Positions 20,659 through 31,744 of a stretch of DNA of 64,000 bases are shown here, piece after piece (the first letter of the stretch is position 1; each line of letters starts with the position of its first letter). The notes beneath the pieces are model-generated. The model saw nothing but the letters and a program-made list of their open reading frames with translations. It was not told the DNA's origin and searched no databases. This stretch comes from Tipula vernalis (lineage: Eukaryota; Arthropoda; Insecta; Diptera; Tipulidae): NCBI GenBank assembly GCA_958295665.1, contig OY282560.1, positions 45,446,333 to 45,510,332 on the forward strand, given 5' to 3'. A program made the translations under genes and the position numbers.

Positions 20659-20810
20659 GAATTTAATGATTAGATGACAAATTTAATAATCATTATTTAA
20701 ATAATTTTCGATCTGTGACTTTTATGTTATACGATTAAATGCTGTACGCATCCAATAAGTATGTATATACTTAAATTCAACTTGTTGTGGCTGCAACACT
20801 TTGTAAACAA
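20659..20810 (-). promoter_or_regulatory. Orphan peptide-family promoter region (gene lost)
   Basis: In minus-strand sense it carries a distal module (GCAGCCACAACAAGTTGAAT, then TTAAGTATATACAT) and the proximal motif TGTCATCTAATCATTAAATTC (20659-20679 region), in the order and orientation seen upstream of genes A, B, C and E. No TATA box, exon 1 or peptide exon follows below 20659; the palindrome and envelope debris lie there instead. I infer the relic of a sixth family member. Confidence 0.5.
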
Positions 20811-21540
20811 TCAAATAAATAAAAATCAGCTTCAACAAGAATCTTCATAATAAATTCGAGACCTTGCAAATTCTTGTAAAGTGGTTTGTTTTTGGCAAAT
20901 TTGGTTGATTCTTCAATGGAAATTTCCAATCACATTCTACTTTAAGATTTTTAAATTTAATAAAACTCGTTGCAAATTATGCGTTTTTTATCTAAATGAT
21001 CTTGGTGTTTATTTGTTTGTTTATTTGTGCGTATGATTTTGTGTTTTTTTCCGTTCCCAGAGCAACCATGACCTTTACTATTGGATGCGTTTGCACGCAT
21101 GATTGTCGATTTCGAAATCGCTTGTCGGCATAAATGGGCTCAGCACGATATCGCAGACATATCTTGGTTTTTCTGCCCTTTCGTTTTCAATCTGCCTATT
21201 ATCTGTTGATTGTTGACCTTAATAACTTTGATCATAGTTCAGCTACGTTGAGTTCCAGTTTAGGAATAAATTTGTTGTAGCCATACCACCTTGGTTGGTG
21301 CAGCTAAAAGATTGACTACGAATATCTCATCTTAATCCTTAATCCGGGCATGTATTAGCTGGAAACCTTTGTTCCTGGTTTTAGACCAACGCATCATATA
21401 AATTTTCTGTAGCATTGGTAATTGATTTCTGAACGAAAAACATTCATGGTATTATTTGCTAGCTCACCGTTATTAGCCTGTCCGGAGTTGAGGCTTAAGT
21501 TGGCGTCCATTTTGTGGACTGAGGCTTTAGTTGAGGATCC
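20811..21540. other. No gene recognised
   Basis: AT-rich spacer without recognised coding sequence. Confidence 0.5.
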
Positions 21541-21890
21541 ACTTGGAGGTTGAATTGAGGTTTGAGTTAGGGTTAATTTAGCATGCATGCAGCTTTTTAA
21601 AGGAATTTGATTTCGGGATTGAGTAAAGGGTTGTGATTTGGCTCGAACTGAGGTTGAATTAAAGTTGAGTTGGGCTTGAGGTGATTGAGCTGTGATTGAG
21701 TGAGTTCAGAAATTATTAGTTTGGAAGTTATTTGGTGGTTTAGTTAAAAGTTAGATTGAATTGATTTGAGTTGAGCTTAAGTGAGAATGTAGTTTTCGGA
21801 CTTGCAGCATTTAGCTGAGGTTTGAGTTAAGTTGAGGTGGAGTTGAGTGCGGAGTTCATTTTTAACCAGTGGTTAAACACCATTTTTAAT
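21541..21890. repeat. Degenerate GTTGAG-rich repeat
   Basis: Runs of GAGGTTGAATTGAGGTTTGAG-like words (TTGAGTT, GGTTGAG) fill this stretch, as in 560-930 and 26080-27010. It belongs to the same dispersed repeat family. Confidence 0.7.
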
Positions 21891-22345
21891 GGTGGTTAAT
21901 ATTCGAATATTTTTTTTTTTTTTTGGCCGATGCGTTATTGGGACAACGGAAACATGAAAGTGTCATGAAAAAGTCTCATTATGTACACTCATATGCGACA
22001 CCCAAAAATTCAACAGGCTTTACAATCATAGATGTTAACCAATTTTACAATGACACAATAGTGAAATTAATTCTTTAAAACTACATTTCTTACAACAAGC
22101 ATAAAAATTCGCATTGAACAAATTCAAAACAAATTTATTATACACAAGGTCTTGCTGAATTTCTCTTGAAGATTCTTGCTAACGCTTTGACTTTATTAAT
22201 TTCTAATTTTGTGTTTTTATTGCTTGTTTAGCCACATTGTATAATTTATATAAAATTGGTAAACAATAATATGCATTAATTGCGATATATTTATTATCAA
22301 AATTTAACAAACAATAAATCGATCGTTAAATCAAAACTATTTTTG
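21891..22345. other. Spacer upstream of gene D; no gene recognised
   Basis: It contains an imperfect inverted ACCATTTTTAATGGTGGTTAA motif (about 21868-21900) and a T-run at about 21909-21924. Nothing coding is recognised. Confidence 0.45.
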
Positions 22346-22430
22346 ATCACATCATCATATTGGTCATCAAAACGCTAAATTCTTATCTATCACTTCACAG
22401 TATATAAGGTGTTGCAATTCTAGATTGAAA
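22346..22430 (+). promoter_or_regulatory. Core promoter of peptide gene D
   Basis: GGTCATCAAAACGCTAAATT (22362-22381) is followed by TATATAA (22401-22407) and GGTGTTGCAATTCTAG. TTTTTGATCAC lies just upstream at about 22340-22350. Confidence 0.76.
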
Positions 22431-22493
22431 AGTATAATCTGAAGAAATATCAGCAAGTAAAGTGAAATAAGTTGAAGATAAAGTAAAAATAAA

Positions 22494-22816
22494 ATGATGG
22501 TAAGTGATATTGGTCTAGTGAATTATACGTAAATATGATAAAATAATTGTTTTTTTTTCTAATCTAGATTTTTGTGTTTTTGTTTGGTTTGGTTGTTGCC
22601 ATCTCGGCATTGCCAACAAAAGTTCAAAAAGCAGAGGAAATTGAAACCAATAGCTTACCAATTGTTGAAGATAAAATTGAAGACCTAGTAGTAGCTGAAC
22701 AAAGATATCGGGGAGGATATAGAAATGCTGGTCGTGGCTCTGGACGTAATCGTGGCTACGGAGGTGGAGGTTTTCTTCGTAGGGGTCATCAAGAATGGCA
22801 CGGTTATGGAAAATGA
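22494..22816 (+). CDS. Secreted Gly/Arg-rich small peptide, family member D (two exons)
   Basis: Exons are 22494-22499 (ATG ATG, where the other members have ATG AAA) and 22568-22816, with a 68-bp intron (GTAAGT...TCTAG). The product is 84 residues: a signal peptide (MMIFVFLFGLVVAISALP), an acidic segment (EEIETNSLPIVEDKIEDLVV), then AEQRYRGGYRNAGRGSGRNR and GGGGFLRRGHQEWHGYGK. Compared with B and C, the final motif lacks the Pro (HGYGK). The Lys-to-Met change in exon 1 lowers the N-terminal charge but leaves the signal peptide plausible. Either ATG could serve as start. Confidence 0.87.
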
Positions 22817-22850
22817 AACATTAAGTATATTTAAAAAAATTTGTAATTGT

Positions 22851-22886
22851 TGCGTGAATGTAATTTTATATTAGTTGTAATAAAAT
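22851..22886 (+). terminator. Conserved 3' UTR/poly(A) block, peptide gene D
   Basis: TGCGTGAATGTAATTTTATA followed by TTAGTTGTAATAAAAT, containing AATAAA. Confidence 0.82.
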
Positions 22887-24050
22887 CTTAAAAAAAAATG
22901 TGGTTATGTTGTAGTACGACAGAAGTGAAACTGAAAGGGTCTCCAGTTGAGAATTTGAAATTGTTGGTTTATCTTGGCCTGAATTAAATTTCGCCGATAG
23001 ACATGAATTTGTTCCGCGCATATTTGATTCGTTTTCAGTAGGTATTGGGCCCAAGACGGCAAGCACTTGGAAACTGAATGCACCTTTTAAATATTTCATA
23101 GAAATCCAAATTACTCTTCCAAGTGTTAGTTTGTATTTTTAATTGTTTAGACCGCAGAGGACAAAACATTTGTTTTCCTTGTCAATCAAAATCGGATATG
23201 AAATGGCCAAGTTCCTTCCTTATTGCCTATATGCCAGAACTTTATCTAAAAATCATTTCAGAATCCCAACACCATCGTGCGTGCTGAATTTCATCAGAAT
23301 CTGATAAGAAATGGCCAAGTTCCTCCTAATTGGCCTATTCCAGAACTTATTTGTTTGTTTTATTGACATACATTTTAAACCCCAAGCTAACACATCCTGT
23401 TTTGAGCAGTAGCTCATTTACAACAGATTGTGCAGCATGAGGTGAAATAAAATAATAAATTATTTTAAAAAAAAAACTACAACTAATTGTTTCAGAATCG
23501 CAGCACATCTTCATATCCGTGATGGCGTCTCATCTTTATTTACATTTTGGTATTTCGCGATTAACTTTTGCGAAATTTCCCATTATTTCCACATTACGTT
23601 TTGGGCTAACCCGACCGCGGCCCACCTCTTCCACTAAGCAAGCTGTCACTCCTTGTGATAGCTCCAGATGTGACCTGACGATCCACAGGTAGCATTGGGT
23701 AAGACAACCAATTATACCCCGATTCAGAAGAACTTTATCCAAAAATCATTTTAAAATCCGATTTTGTTATTTTTTTTTAATGGTGACCGACAAATTTTCG
23801 TTACATATACCCATTCTAATATGCAGTAACACGGCTATAAAAACTTCACTTCAAAAACGAAAGAAAAACCAGATCAACGTCAGACACATCAAAAGCGGTC
23901 TACTTATCTGTTTATCAAAAAAACACACACAGGCGCTAACGACCTCCCTCAATGAGAATATCGTTGATAAAAATTGCCAAAGTGAAAAATGGATAAAGTT
24001 TGTGCTATACTCCAATAATTTCCCCTTCAATTTTCCGGCTTTCTGGAGAG
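22887..24050. repeat. Spacer with copies of the 1-935 dispersed repeat
   Basis: CCAGAACTTTATCTAAAAAT with CAGAATCCCA (about 23230-23270), ATGGCCAAGTTCCT (about 23200 and 23313) and AGAACTTTATCCAAAAATCA (about 23728-23750) match the spacer segment at 320-420. The 98-codon ORF at 23780-24076 has no recognised domain. Otherwise I see nothing. Confidence 0.5.
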
Positions 24051-24059
24051 TGCCGGTCG

Positions 24060-24310
24060 TCTTGAGGTTTTTATGATCTTTTTCCAGAAGGTCTATCTGC
24101 GCAGAGATACGTATTCGCAGGAAAGGCTAATTACAACTGGAAATCGCCTGGTATCCAGAGGGCTCCTTTCAGGGCTAGGCTTTGTAAGATGGACCCCCAG
24201 CACGGATCGCTTTACATCTTAATCCGGCCCATTTGCCATCATTTAGCGTGAACTGCCTTACTTAGGTTGCTTTTTATCAACCGCTCATAATAAACGTGAA
24301 TCTGGCGGCG
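24060..24310 (-). mobile_element. Fragment related to the 2933-3686 insertion
   Basis: The stretch AGGAAAGGCTAATTACAACT, GGAAATCGCCTGGTATCCAG matches AGGAAGGCTAAATAAAACT, GGAGGGTGCCTGGTATCCAG in the insertion at about 3290-3335, in the same orientation. Higher GC than the surroundings supports a foreign insertion. The limits are uncertain. Confidence 0.5.
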
Positions 24311-25214
24311 ACGGCAATTGAAAAGTTATATAACATGTTAGAATGAAAGAAATTTTATACAACATTGCACACATAATACGTTATTAATTGAAGTTCAGTT
24401 CTGCTTTTAAAAGCGCACAATTGTTGTTGGAATATACCCGTTTTATCGACATTTTGAACAAATTTCATGGGATTTTGATAGGAATAGCCACTTACTAAAA
24501 AAGTTCTGTAAAAGTCAGCAGGAAGGAGTTTAGTCAAAAAGGAACTAAATGGAGTAAAGAAATTTAATCTTTAACAATCTTGTTTCCCATATTAAGCTTG
24601 AGCTTCTTCGACCGAACAAACGTGAATCCGAATAAAAGACGATTTTTGGGACTGATGGTTATTGCTTTTTCTGTGCCTATTATTAACATTAATATCCTAG
24701 ACATTTAGCTGCAACGTGAGAATCTCAAATGAAAAAGTGGTCAACAATTGGACTTATCCTATATTTCAGAATTATAATAACATCTCAATCAAGCGAAGCT
24801 TCCAAAGTATTCCTATTTTCGAAGACATAGTTTTAAGATTGAGAAAGTAAAAATTATAAGCATATGTTCGTGAGCTGTCTTTATCATAACAGCGAATCGG
24901 GGATTTAATGACAGACAGTAAATGTATATTTAAATTTGATTATTGTTAGCAAAAACTGACAACAGAATTGCTGCGATCAGCTGAGCTCTATTTCATAATT
25001 TATAATTTTTCTGTGATTAAATCTTTCTCATTATACTGCATACAAATATCGTGTAGCTTGAAGCGATGGACGTATCATAAACTTCTGATTAGTTCTTTGC
25101 TCTGCTAAATTCTGCCGCTAGAATTTCCTCTTAACTTAATGAATTGTGTTTATCTAAAGACAAAATACCAATCGACACAATATGCTTTGGAAAAAATAAT
25201 GCCAAAATACAAAT
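24311..25214. other. No gene recognised
   Basis: AT-rich sequence with short ORFs only. No motif recognised. Confidence 0.5.
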
Positions 25215-25595
25215 TCACAATATTTCAATTCCTAATTCCCTATTTCCGGGGAAAACCAGAATAGTGCCAATGATAAGAAAATTGAGAGCAGTTTTAATAA
25301 ATACTGCTATGGATTTACCCAGCCCCCATCCATACGGATAGTCGACCATTTTATCCATTTTAGATTTACTAATTGCTGTCGGAAGAATGGTCGAAACTTT
25401 GAGAATAAGCGAATACATACCTTTATCGTAAGACGAAGCAATATTGGTTTTCAATATTTTGACTTTTGCGTGTCTGCTTTCTGGGTAATTCAGATTTATT
25501 GATGTATCTAGATTTACGAAAGTGCCTGCGATGGGCTTTTTAAAACTTAATATCGGAGTTTTCCATCTAGTCAGCATCGAACACTTAAGATTCAA
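25215..25595 (-). CDS. Unrecognised 126-codon ORF with a C-terminal hydrophobic segment
   Basis: A minus-strand ORF starts at ATG 25595 and ends at 25215. The product is basic at first (WKTPILSFKKPIAGTF), polar in the middle (ESRHAKVKILKTNIASSYD), and has a likely membrane segment near the C-terminus (SIAVFIKTALNFLIIGTILV). I recognise no family. It could be the tail of a membrane glycoprotein from an endogenous element, or a chance ORF in AT-rich DNA. No intron, promoter or neighbour supports it. Confidence 0.2.
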   Translation of the reverse strand: MNLKCSMLTRWKTPILSFKKPIAGTFVNLDTSINLNYPESRHAKVKILKTNIASSYDKGMYSLILKVSTILPTAISKSKMDKMVDYPYGWGLGKSIAVFIKTALNFLIIGTILVFPGNRELGIEIL

Positions 25596-25799
25596 TCGCC
25601 ATGAATTCTAAGATCAGTTCGCATTAGACCAATTCCGAGTTTTAAGTGATGCTAATTCTTGGACCATTTTGAGAATTTCTAACAAAAAATGGCGACTTGA
25701 ACTTCTTTGAAATGAATGGATGGCCCTCCAGATTCGTCTAATATTATAATGTTGATATTCAGATAATGGGAGTAATTTGGAAAACAGTGCACTGAAAAG

Positions 25800-27010
25800 T
25801 TTTGAAAATTGAGGCCCAGATTAAATGTACACTGAGTTTAACTTCGGTTCGAAAGGACAACCGTTTTTTTTTCTGCCTAAAACCACTTTGGACAACCACT
25901 GTATTTCGAGAACGGCTTATCCGATTTGCATTATTTTCGCTAATCTGTTTCTATGGTCAAGGCGGAAGATCGAAAAGCTTTTGGAACACGTACTGCCAAA
26001 CCAATTGACCAAAAACCACGTGGATATTAAGACGTGGTATTACCACATGGCTTTCGATCAACGTTGAATAATTTTTCATGGAGGGTTGAGTTGGGCGTTA
26101 TTCTTGTATGGGTTATATTAAGATCGAGTTGAGGTTGAAACTAATCTATATAACCCATACATGAGTAACGCCCAACTCAATCCTCAAGCCTGCATTTGTA
26201 AATTGGTCAACGTGGGTCGAAAACCACATGTTAATATCCACGTGCAGCTGTTCAATTGGGAATTTATTTAAGGTTGTGTTGAGGATTGAGTTGGAAGTTA
26301 ACTTGGGTTGTTTGGAGTTAAGTTCTTGTACTCTACTACTTTGAAGTTATGTTGAGCGTTTAATTAGTATTGAGTTGAGTTCATGTGAGAAAGCAGTTTT
26401 GGTAACGGGTTGAGTTTGGTTTCAGTTGGGGGTTTATTTTGGGTGAGTTAAGGATTGAGTTAGAAGTTGCTATAGCTTGAGTTATTCTAGTACGCTTTTA
26501 TTTTTAGGACCATATCCACTAGGGAATTGAGTTAGGCGTTGAGTTTGGAGTTGATTTGGGGTTGAATTGCGGTTGAGTTGGAGTTGATGCAACCGTTAAG
26601 GAATGTTAATTTGAATGTTAATTTCTGTTGTTCTGAGTTGAGTTCAGGTATGCATGTAACTCATTTCTGGATTGAAGTCGAGTAGGGTGTTGTATTGGAA
26701 TTAGTGTGGCGTTCAATTGGAGATTTATTGGCGGGGTTGAATTCGGGTTAAGTTAAAGGTTAAATTAAGATGATTTTGTTTATGCATACAGTTTTCGAAC
26801 TTTGTTGATTTAAGGATTGAGTTGAGGGTTTAGTTTGGTGTTGTGATGATGGTTAAGTAGCGGGTTGAGTTTAAGGTTGAGTTGACATTGAGTTTAAAGT
26901 TGGGTTCACGGTTGAGTTGGGGTGGAACGTGGTTAAGGTGAAGTTGAGTTGGAGGTTAGAGTGTGATCCGGCTGACGATTAATTTAGGGGTTGAGCAACA
27001 TAATTTGGAG
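25800..27010. repeat. GTTGAG-rich dispersed repeat with palindrome
   Basis: 25860-25990 shares GGCTTATCCGATTTG and nearby words with about 31935-31995. 26000-26118 and 26145-26250 form an imperfect inverted repeat of ~105 bp. From 26080 to 27010 the DNA is dominated by GTTGAG, GGTTGAGTT and TTGAGTTGAGG words, as at 560-930 and 21541-21890. Overall this is a dispersed foldback-like repeat. Confidence 0.65.
26000..26250. repeat. Imperfect ~105-bp inverted repeat
   Basis: The left arm has CACGTGGATATTAAGACGTG, then GAGTTGGGCGTTATTCTTGT, ATGGGTTATAT. The right arm, reversed, has CACGTGGATATTAACATGTG, then GAGTTGGGCGTTACTCATGT, ATGGGTTATAT. The two arms are separated by about 26 bp (26119-26144). 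Confidence 0.8.
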
Positions 27011-27997
27011 TATTTTTCAATAATTAACCACTTCTTGAAACTATCTGAACCACCATTTGAAGAAACAATTGTGGCCGACATTTTAAATCAGCATCACAGT
27101 TTACGATAGAAAACCATAGCTATCGAATTGCATAGTTAGGCTCCATGGTAACTTTCATCCCTAAATGTAAAAGCGTTCTGCTGGGTACAAAAGCCATTCG
27201 TTGAAAATAAACTAGTTTAGAACAGTCTGTATTTAATTAGTCTGACTAAATCCTACTGGCATTCCTCAAAAGTTTATGTATTATGAAAAAATTGGTTTTG
27301 TCTGAACTGAAGTTTCTCCAGCACTAACTATTGGAAAACTCATCAATACAATCCAACTCCACACATTAAAGGCTGCGCATTCAGCATTATCGACATTTTT
27401 CTTTTGGCTGGAAATTTTCGGCTAACTTTAACGGTAATGAACTATTAAGCGGTTTCGCGAGGACTCTTTAAATCGAAGAAAGTTTAAAAATGAATTGAAA
27501 ATTGACTTATAGACTACTTCAAGTAATTTTCTCAGTTCAAGCCCCAACTACTGAACTAGGAATTCAAGAACAACCGCGAAGTCGACGTTATATTGCAGAA
27601 GCTACACAACAAAAATATGGAAAGGATAATTGAAACAATAATTCGGTATTAGTTTACTGGAAATACAAAGATCTAGGCCCCAGGAATTAGGTTCAGCCGC
27701 AGGAATTGAAGGTTAATTCTGCAACAGACAGTCGTTTCAATACCTTGGAATAGATTTTTGGAAAAATTTAACAACCTTCCCAAAATTGGGAATATGAGGC
27801 ATGCGAAAGAATTATTTATATCTACAGAAATATATTTTTTCAGATTTTGGAAGGCCTTCGAAAACCCTGTGTATAAGTCCTCCGAATTTAGAACGAATAA
27901 CGTAATTGGTTTTCCTCGTTCAAGTCGCATAACTTAATACGTAATTGAAAAATTTACCTAAAACTCTTCGTTTTTGTAATATTTCACTTTATCGAAT
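27011..27997. other. No gene recognised
   Basis: AT-rich. The 85-codon minus-strand ORF (27673-27930) has no recognised domain. Confidence 0.45.
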
Positions 27998-28481
27998 TTA
28001 ACGGTGCACCCTGTACACACAGGGTTCGTTACTCGAAAAATTAAAAATGCTGTACTTTCGACAATTACGAATCTTTTTATTTAATATGTTAAGACAGTGA
28101 TGAAAATACATTAAATTCCATGAAAATATATCTTCTTGATTTTGTTGACACCTTAGCTTGCAAAATGGACCATATGGATCTATAGTTGTAAGTCCGGCGA
28201 GTATGGAGGCCACTGTTGCGAAGAAATGTATTGTGGAAAGTGAGTTTTGTAAAAATTGTTGGACGATGCCAGTACTTGTTGGATCGTCCAGCGGTCAGCA
28301 TCAATGCATCATTTACCACCATTCGGGAGTACACTTGCCGTTTCACATTAACCTCCTGGTCGATAAAAATGAGCGGAGGGCGACCATTTGCAGTTACAGC
28401 AGCCCAAACCATCAAAGAAATAGGTGCTCGTTTACGCACAGCAACTCGGTTGTCCAAATAGTCGCTGAATCTACTCTCCAA
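27998..28481 (-). pseudogene. Tc1/mariner-type transposase fragment
   Basis: The minus-strand ORF 28481-28089 reads APISLMVWAAVTANGRPPLI followed by FIDQEVNVKRQVY, the usual strand and hairpin around the second catalytic Asp of Tc1/mariner DDE transposases. After a degraded stretch it reads YRSIWSILQAKVSTKSRR, matching the SPDLNP-to-IWSILQ region at the third catalytic position, although SPDLNP itself is destroyed. The N-terminal DNA-binding part is missing. The piece lies directly before Pao-2 on the opposite strand. Confidence 0.75.
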
Positions 28482-28544
28482 TCATACACGATCAATTTGC
28501 TTGTTTACGTTATGTCGAACTGTAAAAAATTGTTCAACAGAAAA

Positions 28545-29000
28545 TTCCAAATTGTCGAGGTTCGGGTAGTATTTGATGCCTCGGCTAAATCCAGCAACAG
28601 TCGTTCATTGAACGATATTCTAATGACCGGCCCTACTATCCAAGATAATTTGCTAAACCTATTAATTCGCTTCCGCAAGCATAAGTACACATTTTCTGCA
28701 GACATCGAAAAGATGTTTCGGCAAATTGCAATAGCCAACAACGACAAAGATTATCACCGTATCCTATGGAAAAATGATCTCAATTCCAGCCTGAAACATT
28801 ACCGGTTAAAAACCGTTACCTACGGAACGGCTTCCGCACCGTTTTTGGCAATTGCTGGCTTTTCGGCGAGAAATATCCCAAGGCAAGTGAGATATTATGA
28901 TCTGACTTCTATATGGATGATTTAATGTCAGGAACTGACGACTTAGAGTCCGCACAGCTAATATAACTCGACATTATAAATTTATTGAATTTGGGAGGAT
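28545..29000 (+). pseudogene. pol: Pao-2 reverse transcriptase
   Basis: The frame reads VRVVFDASAKSSNSRSLNDI, MTGPTIQDNLLNLLIRFRKH, FSADIEKMFRQI and KTVTYGTASAPFLA, all standard Pao RT palm motifs. A frame change near 28870 is followed by FYMDDLMSGTDDLESA, so the catalytic YMDD box itself is intact (about 28908-28919). A TAA follows after about 15 codons, and the RT thumb continues at 28985 in another frame. Confidence 0.86.
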
Positions 29001-29827
29001 TTAACATTCGAAAAAGGTCTTCAAATCACTCTCATCTACTGGCAAATATTCCAATTGAAAATCGGGAAATGACAGCCTGGGAAATCACAGACAATCATAT
29101 GGTATCTGTATTAGGTATTAAGTACAACCCCATTCAGGACTATTTTTTCTTCAGGATAACGCTGCTATCAATACGCAAATTTACTAAAATTTATGACCCA
29201 TTAGGACTTTTGTCACCGGTTACGATCGGACTAAAAATATTATTTCAATCTCTTTGGCTACACGGAATCATATGGGATGACGAACTACCATTACACATAT
29301 CAGAGCAATATTTGACAATAAGGGATCAATTATCTCAACTTACTGAATTAAAATTTCCTAGATGGCTTGATGGATTTACAACAGATCAACCAAAAGAATT
29401 GCACGGTTTCGGAGATGCATCCTTAAACGCTTATGCAGCAGTGCTCTATTCCCGATCGATTATGAATGGCCAACCTAAGATCACCCTACTAGCCGCAAAA
29501 ACTCGAGTAACGCCGATTAAGGCACTGAGTATACCCAAACTTGAACTAAGTGCTGCAATATTACTGGTACGATTATTGAACACTGTATTACAATCGCTTA
29601 AATTTCAACAGCAACCTAGCATATATTTATATTCGGACTCGACGATAACCTTACAATGGTTATCCAACCAACCAAAACTATTAAAGGTGTTCGAAGCAAA
29701 CAGTGTATCAGAGATAATGCAATCGACGAAGCTTTGCCAATGGTATTTTGTTGCAACCGAGAATAATCCTGCAGATCTTGCCACTAGAGGAGTAAATCCG
29801 GAAGAATTGATGCGCAACATAATCTAA
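28985..29827 (+). pseudogene. pol: Pao-2 RT thumb, connection and RNase H
   Basis: An uninterrupted frame of 280 codons contains LGGFNIRKRSSN, LGIKYNPIQDYFFF, KIYDPLGLLSPVTI, LWLHGIIWDDELP, ELHGFGDASLNAYAAVLY (RNase H first Asp), RVTPIKALSIPKLELSAAIL (Glu), YLYSDSTITLQWL (second Asp) and ENNPADLATRGV. This is the best-preserved Pao RNase H in the window; the three acidic residues are all present. It ends in a TAA and the integrase start is deleted. Confidence 0.88.
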
Positions 29828-29899
29828 TCTGGTAGGCGCTAAGAACCAACTTCAAGTGTTCTACCAACAATTCCTGAATGAGGTCCAATAGAATAAAAT

Positions 29900-30490
29900 C
29901 CAGGCTTGGTGTACGAATCGTCAAATTAATTGGCATTTTATACCACCACTCACTCCTACATTTGGCGGCTTATGGGAAGCTACAGTAAAATCGTGCAAGT
30001 ATCACCTACGACGTGTCATGGGTGAGACTCATCTGACATATGAGGAATTCCTCACCCTGAGCAAGGAAATCGAAGCGCTATTGAACTCAAGACCATTGGA
30101 GGAGCTGCGAGACGATGAATGGAATCCGCTGACACCGGCACATTTTTTGATCTTCCAACCAATCAACTTATTACCAGAACCGGATCTACAGCAATTAAAG
30201 GTATCACACTTAAATAGATGGCAATTAATCCTACAGCTTTTGCAGGGTTTCTGGAACCATTGGTCTCAAGAGTACGTCACATCCCTTAACAAGGTTTACA
30301 AATGGCATGAAGAAAACCGAAATTTCAAGATGGGAAATCTGGTTTTACTTATTTTCTACCACCATCGAAATGGCCTTTGGCGAGAATTTGCGACACACAT
30401 CCAGGCAAGGACAGTATAGTGAGAGTGGTGTCGGTCAAATTACCTAATGGAAGCATATTGAAACGACCCATCTATAAATTAGGTTGTATA
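29900..30490 (+). pseudogene. pol: Pao-2 integrase C-terminal half
   Basis: About 29910-30020 reads INWHFIPPLTPTFGGLWEAT, VKSCKYHLRRVMG, the segment with the catalytic Glu (LWEA). 30018-30419 continues YEEFLTLSKEIEALLNSRPL, LTPAHFLIF, HLNRWQLILQ and KMGNLVLL. A frameshift near 30350 disrupts the PPLKWPLGR-type segment. The end (VVSVKLPNGSILKRPIYKLG, about 30430-30485) is recognisable. The zinc region and first two Asp are deleted. Confidence 0.85.
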
Positions 30491-31744
30491 ATAAGTATGA
30501 AAATGCCACTTTTCCAGGTTATGAAATCAATTGTCTTTCTGACGTATTAACACAAAAATGCAATTTTTTGATTTGTCTCACTTTTCTATGTCATGTCCGG
30601 TACATCCATCTGACCTGAATCAATCATTTAAACTTTTCTAGCCTATTTCATGAATAATTTTTATTTCAGATATTAACCCTCATTTTGCTGTCCAATTTTG
30701 TGCACTTCCCCTGTTCTTTATATTGTTGTTACAACGAGTTAAGCAACCTAATTTACATCTAAAACTCAAATGCCACATAACTTTGCCATTTCTAAATTTA
30801 TTTCATTCCATATTCCAAAAAAAATCGCTCCAGGCAAACATGGACGTCTTATAATTGAATTCGGAAATCGTCTATAATTTAAAACAAAACGATTGCTTTA
30901 AGCAATAAATGGTTGGTTATTTAAGTCAGACGAAAACAATAAAATAAATCAAAAGTGACAACAAATAAATTATACAGTGGTCGTTAAAAATGAATTAAGT
31001 AACATCTTGTAGAGAGGTAGAATGAGATAAGACTCAAAACAGCTGAACGTATATTTATGTTATATACGAAAGGTCAGTGTACAAAAATAAAATAAAAATT
31101 AAAATTAAAATTAAAATGATCCGGTAATAAAGAAGAAGAAGAAGAAGAAGAAGAAGAAAAAGTAACTTGGATGGAAAATTATTGCATTACAAAGTGTAAA
31201 CGAAGAAAAAAAAATTAATTAGAGTAGAAGACAAAATGTTTACCTATACCATCATCCGTTTTTAATTAAATTAACCTTTGCTGTGAAAGTGATAATAATA
31301 GCAATCCATACCGTACAATACCATTTCGACTTAAGATAATACTTTCCGACTAAATAAATGCATCTAAGTGTTATTTAATTCATACCAAAAATATACTAAA
31401 TGCAGATGTCTATAATTATGGACTGATTACGAATCAACATCAAATAAAATGTTACAATAATGTTACCATAAAATGTACAATACAAAATATGAAGCGCTGT
31501 GCAACATTTGGCGAAACCTACTCTTATAGTTATGATAAATCATGTTAACGGATTTTTAATTGGAATCCATCACCATGGCACAACATTTCGCTGCACTTTT
31601 TGTTTTGACAAGAGGCTTCGCTTACAACAAAATAGCACAAAAGTGATGTGACAAATTGCAATTTTTCGGAATCTAATCAAATTATGGCATCCGCACGTTT
31701 AAACAATTGTAACACTTATAGTCGTATAAGACATTGATTTTTAC
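30491..31744. other. No gene recognised; contains a GAA microsatellite
   Basis: AT-rich sequence after Pao-2. A (GAA)n run of about ten units lies at about 31129-31158. A degraded Pao-2 3' LTR could be present just after 30490 but I cannot delimit it. Confidence 0.5.
31129..31158. repeat. (GAA)n microsatellite
   Basis: About ten uninterrupted GAA/AAG units, directly after an AT-rich AAATTAAAATTAAAATT run. Confidence 0.93.

Larger units (their letters stand above)
28536..30490 (+). mobile_element. BEL/Pao retrotransposon relic (Pao-2)
   Basis: Pol sequence runs from the RT palm through RNase H to the integrase C-terminus. Gag, protease, the RT N-terminus and both LTRs are missing. The sequence between RNase H and the integrase core is deleted. 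It begins right after the mariner fragment. Confidence 0.87.
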
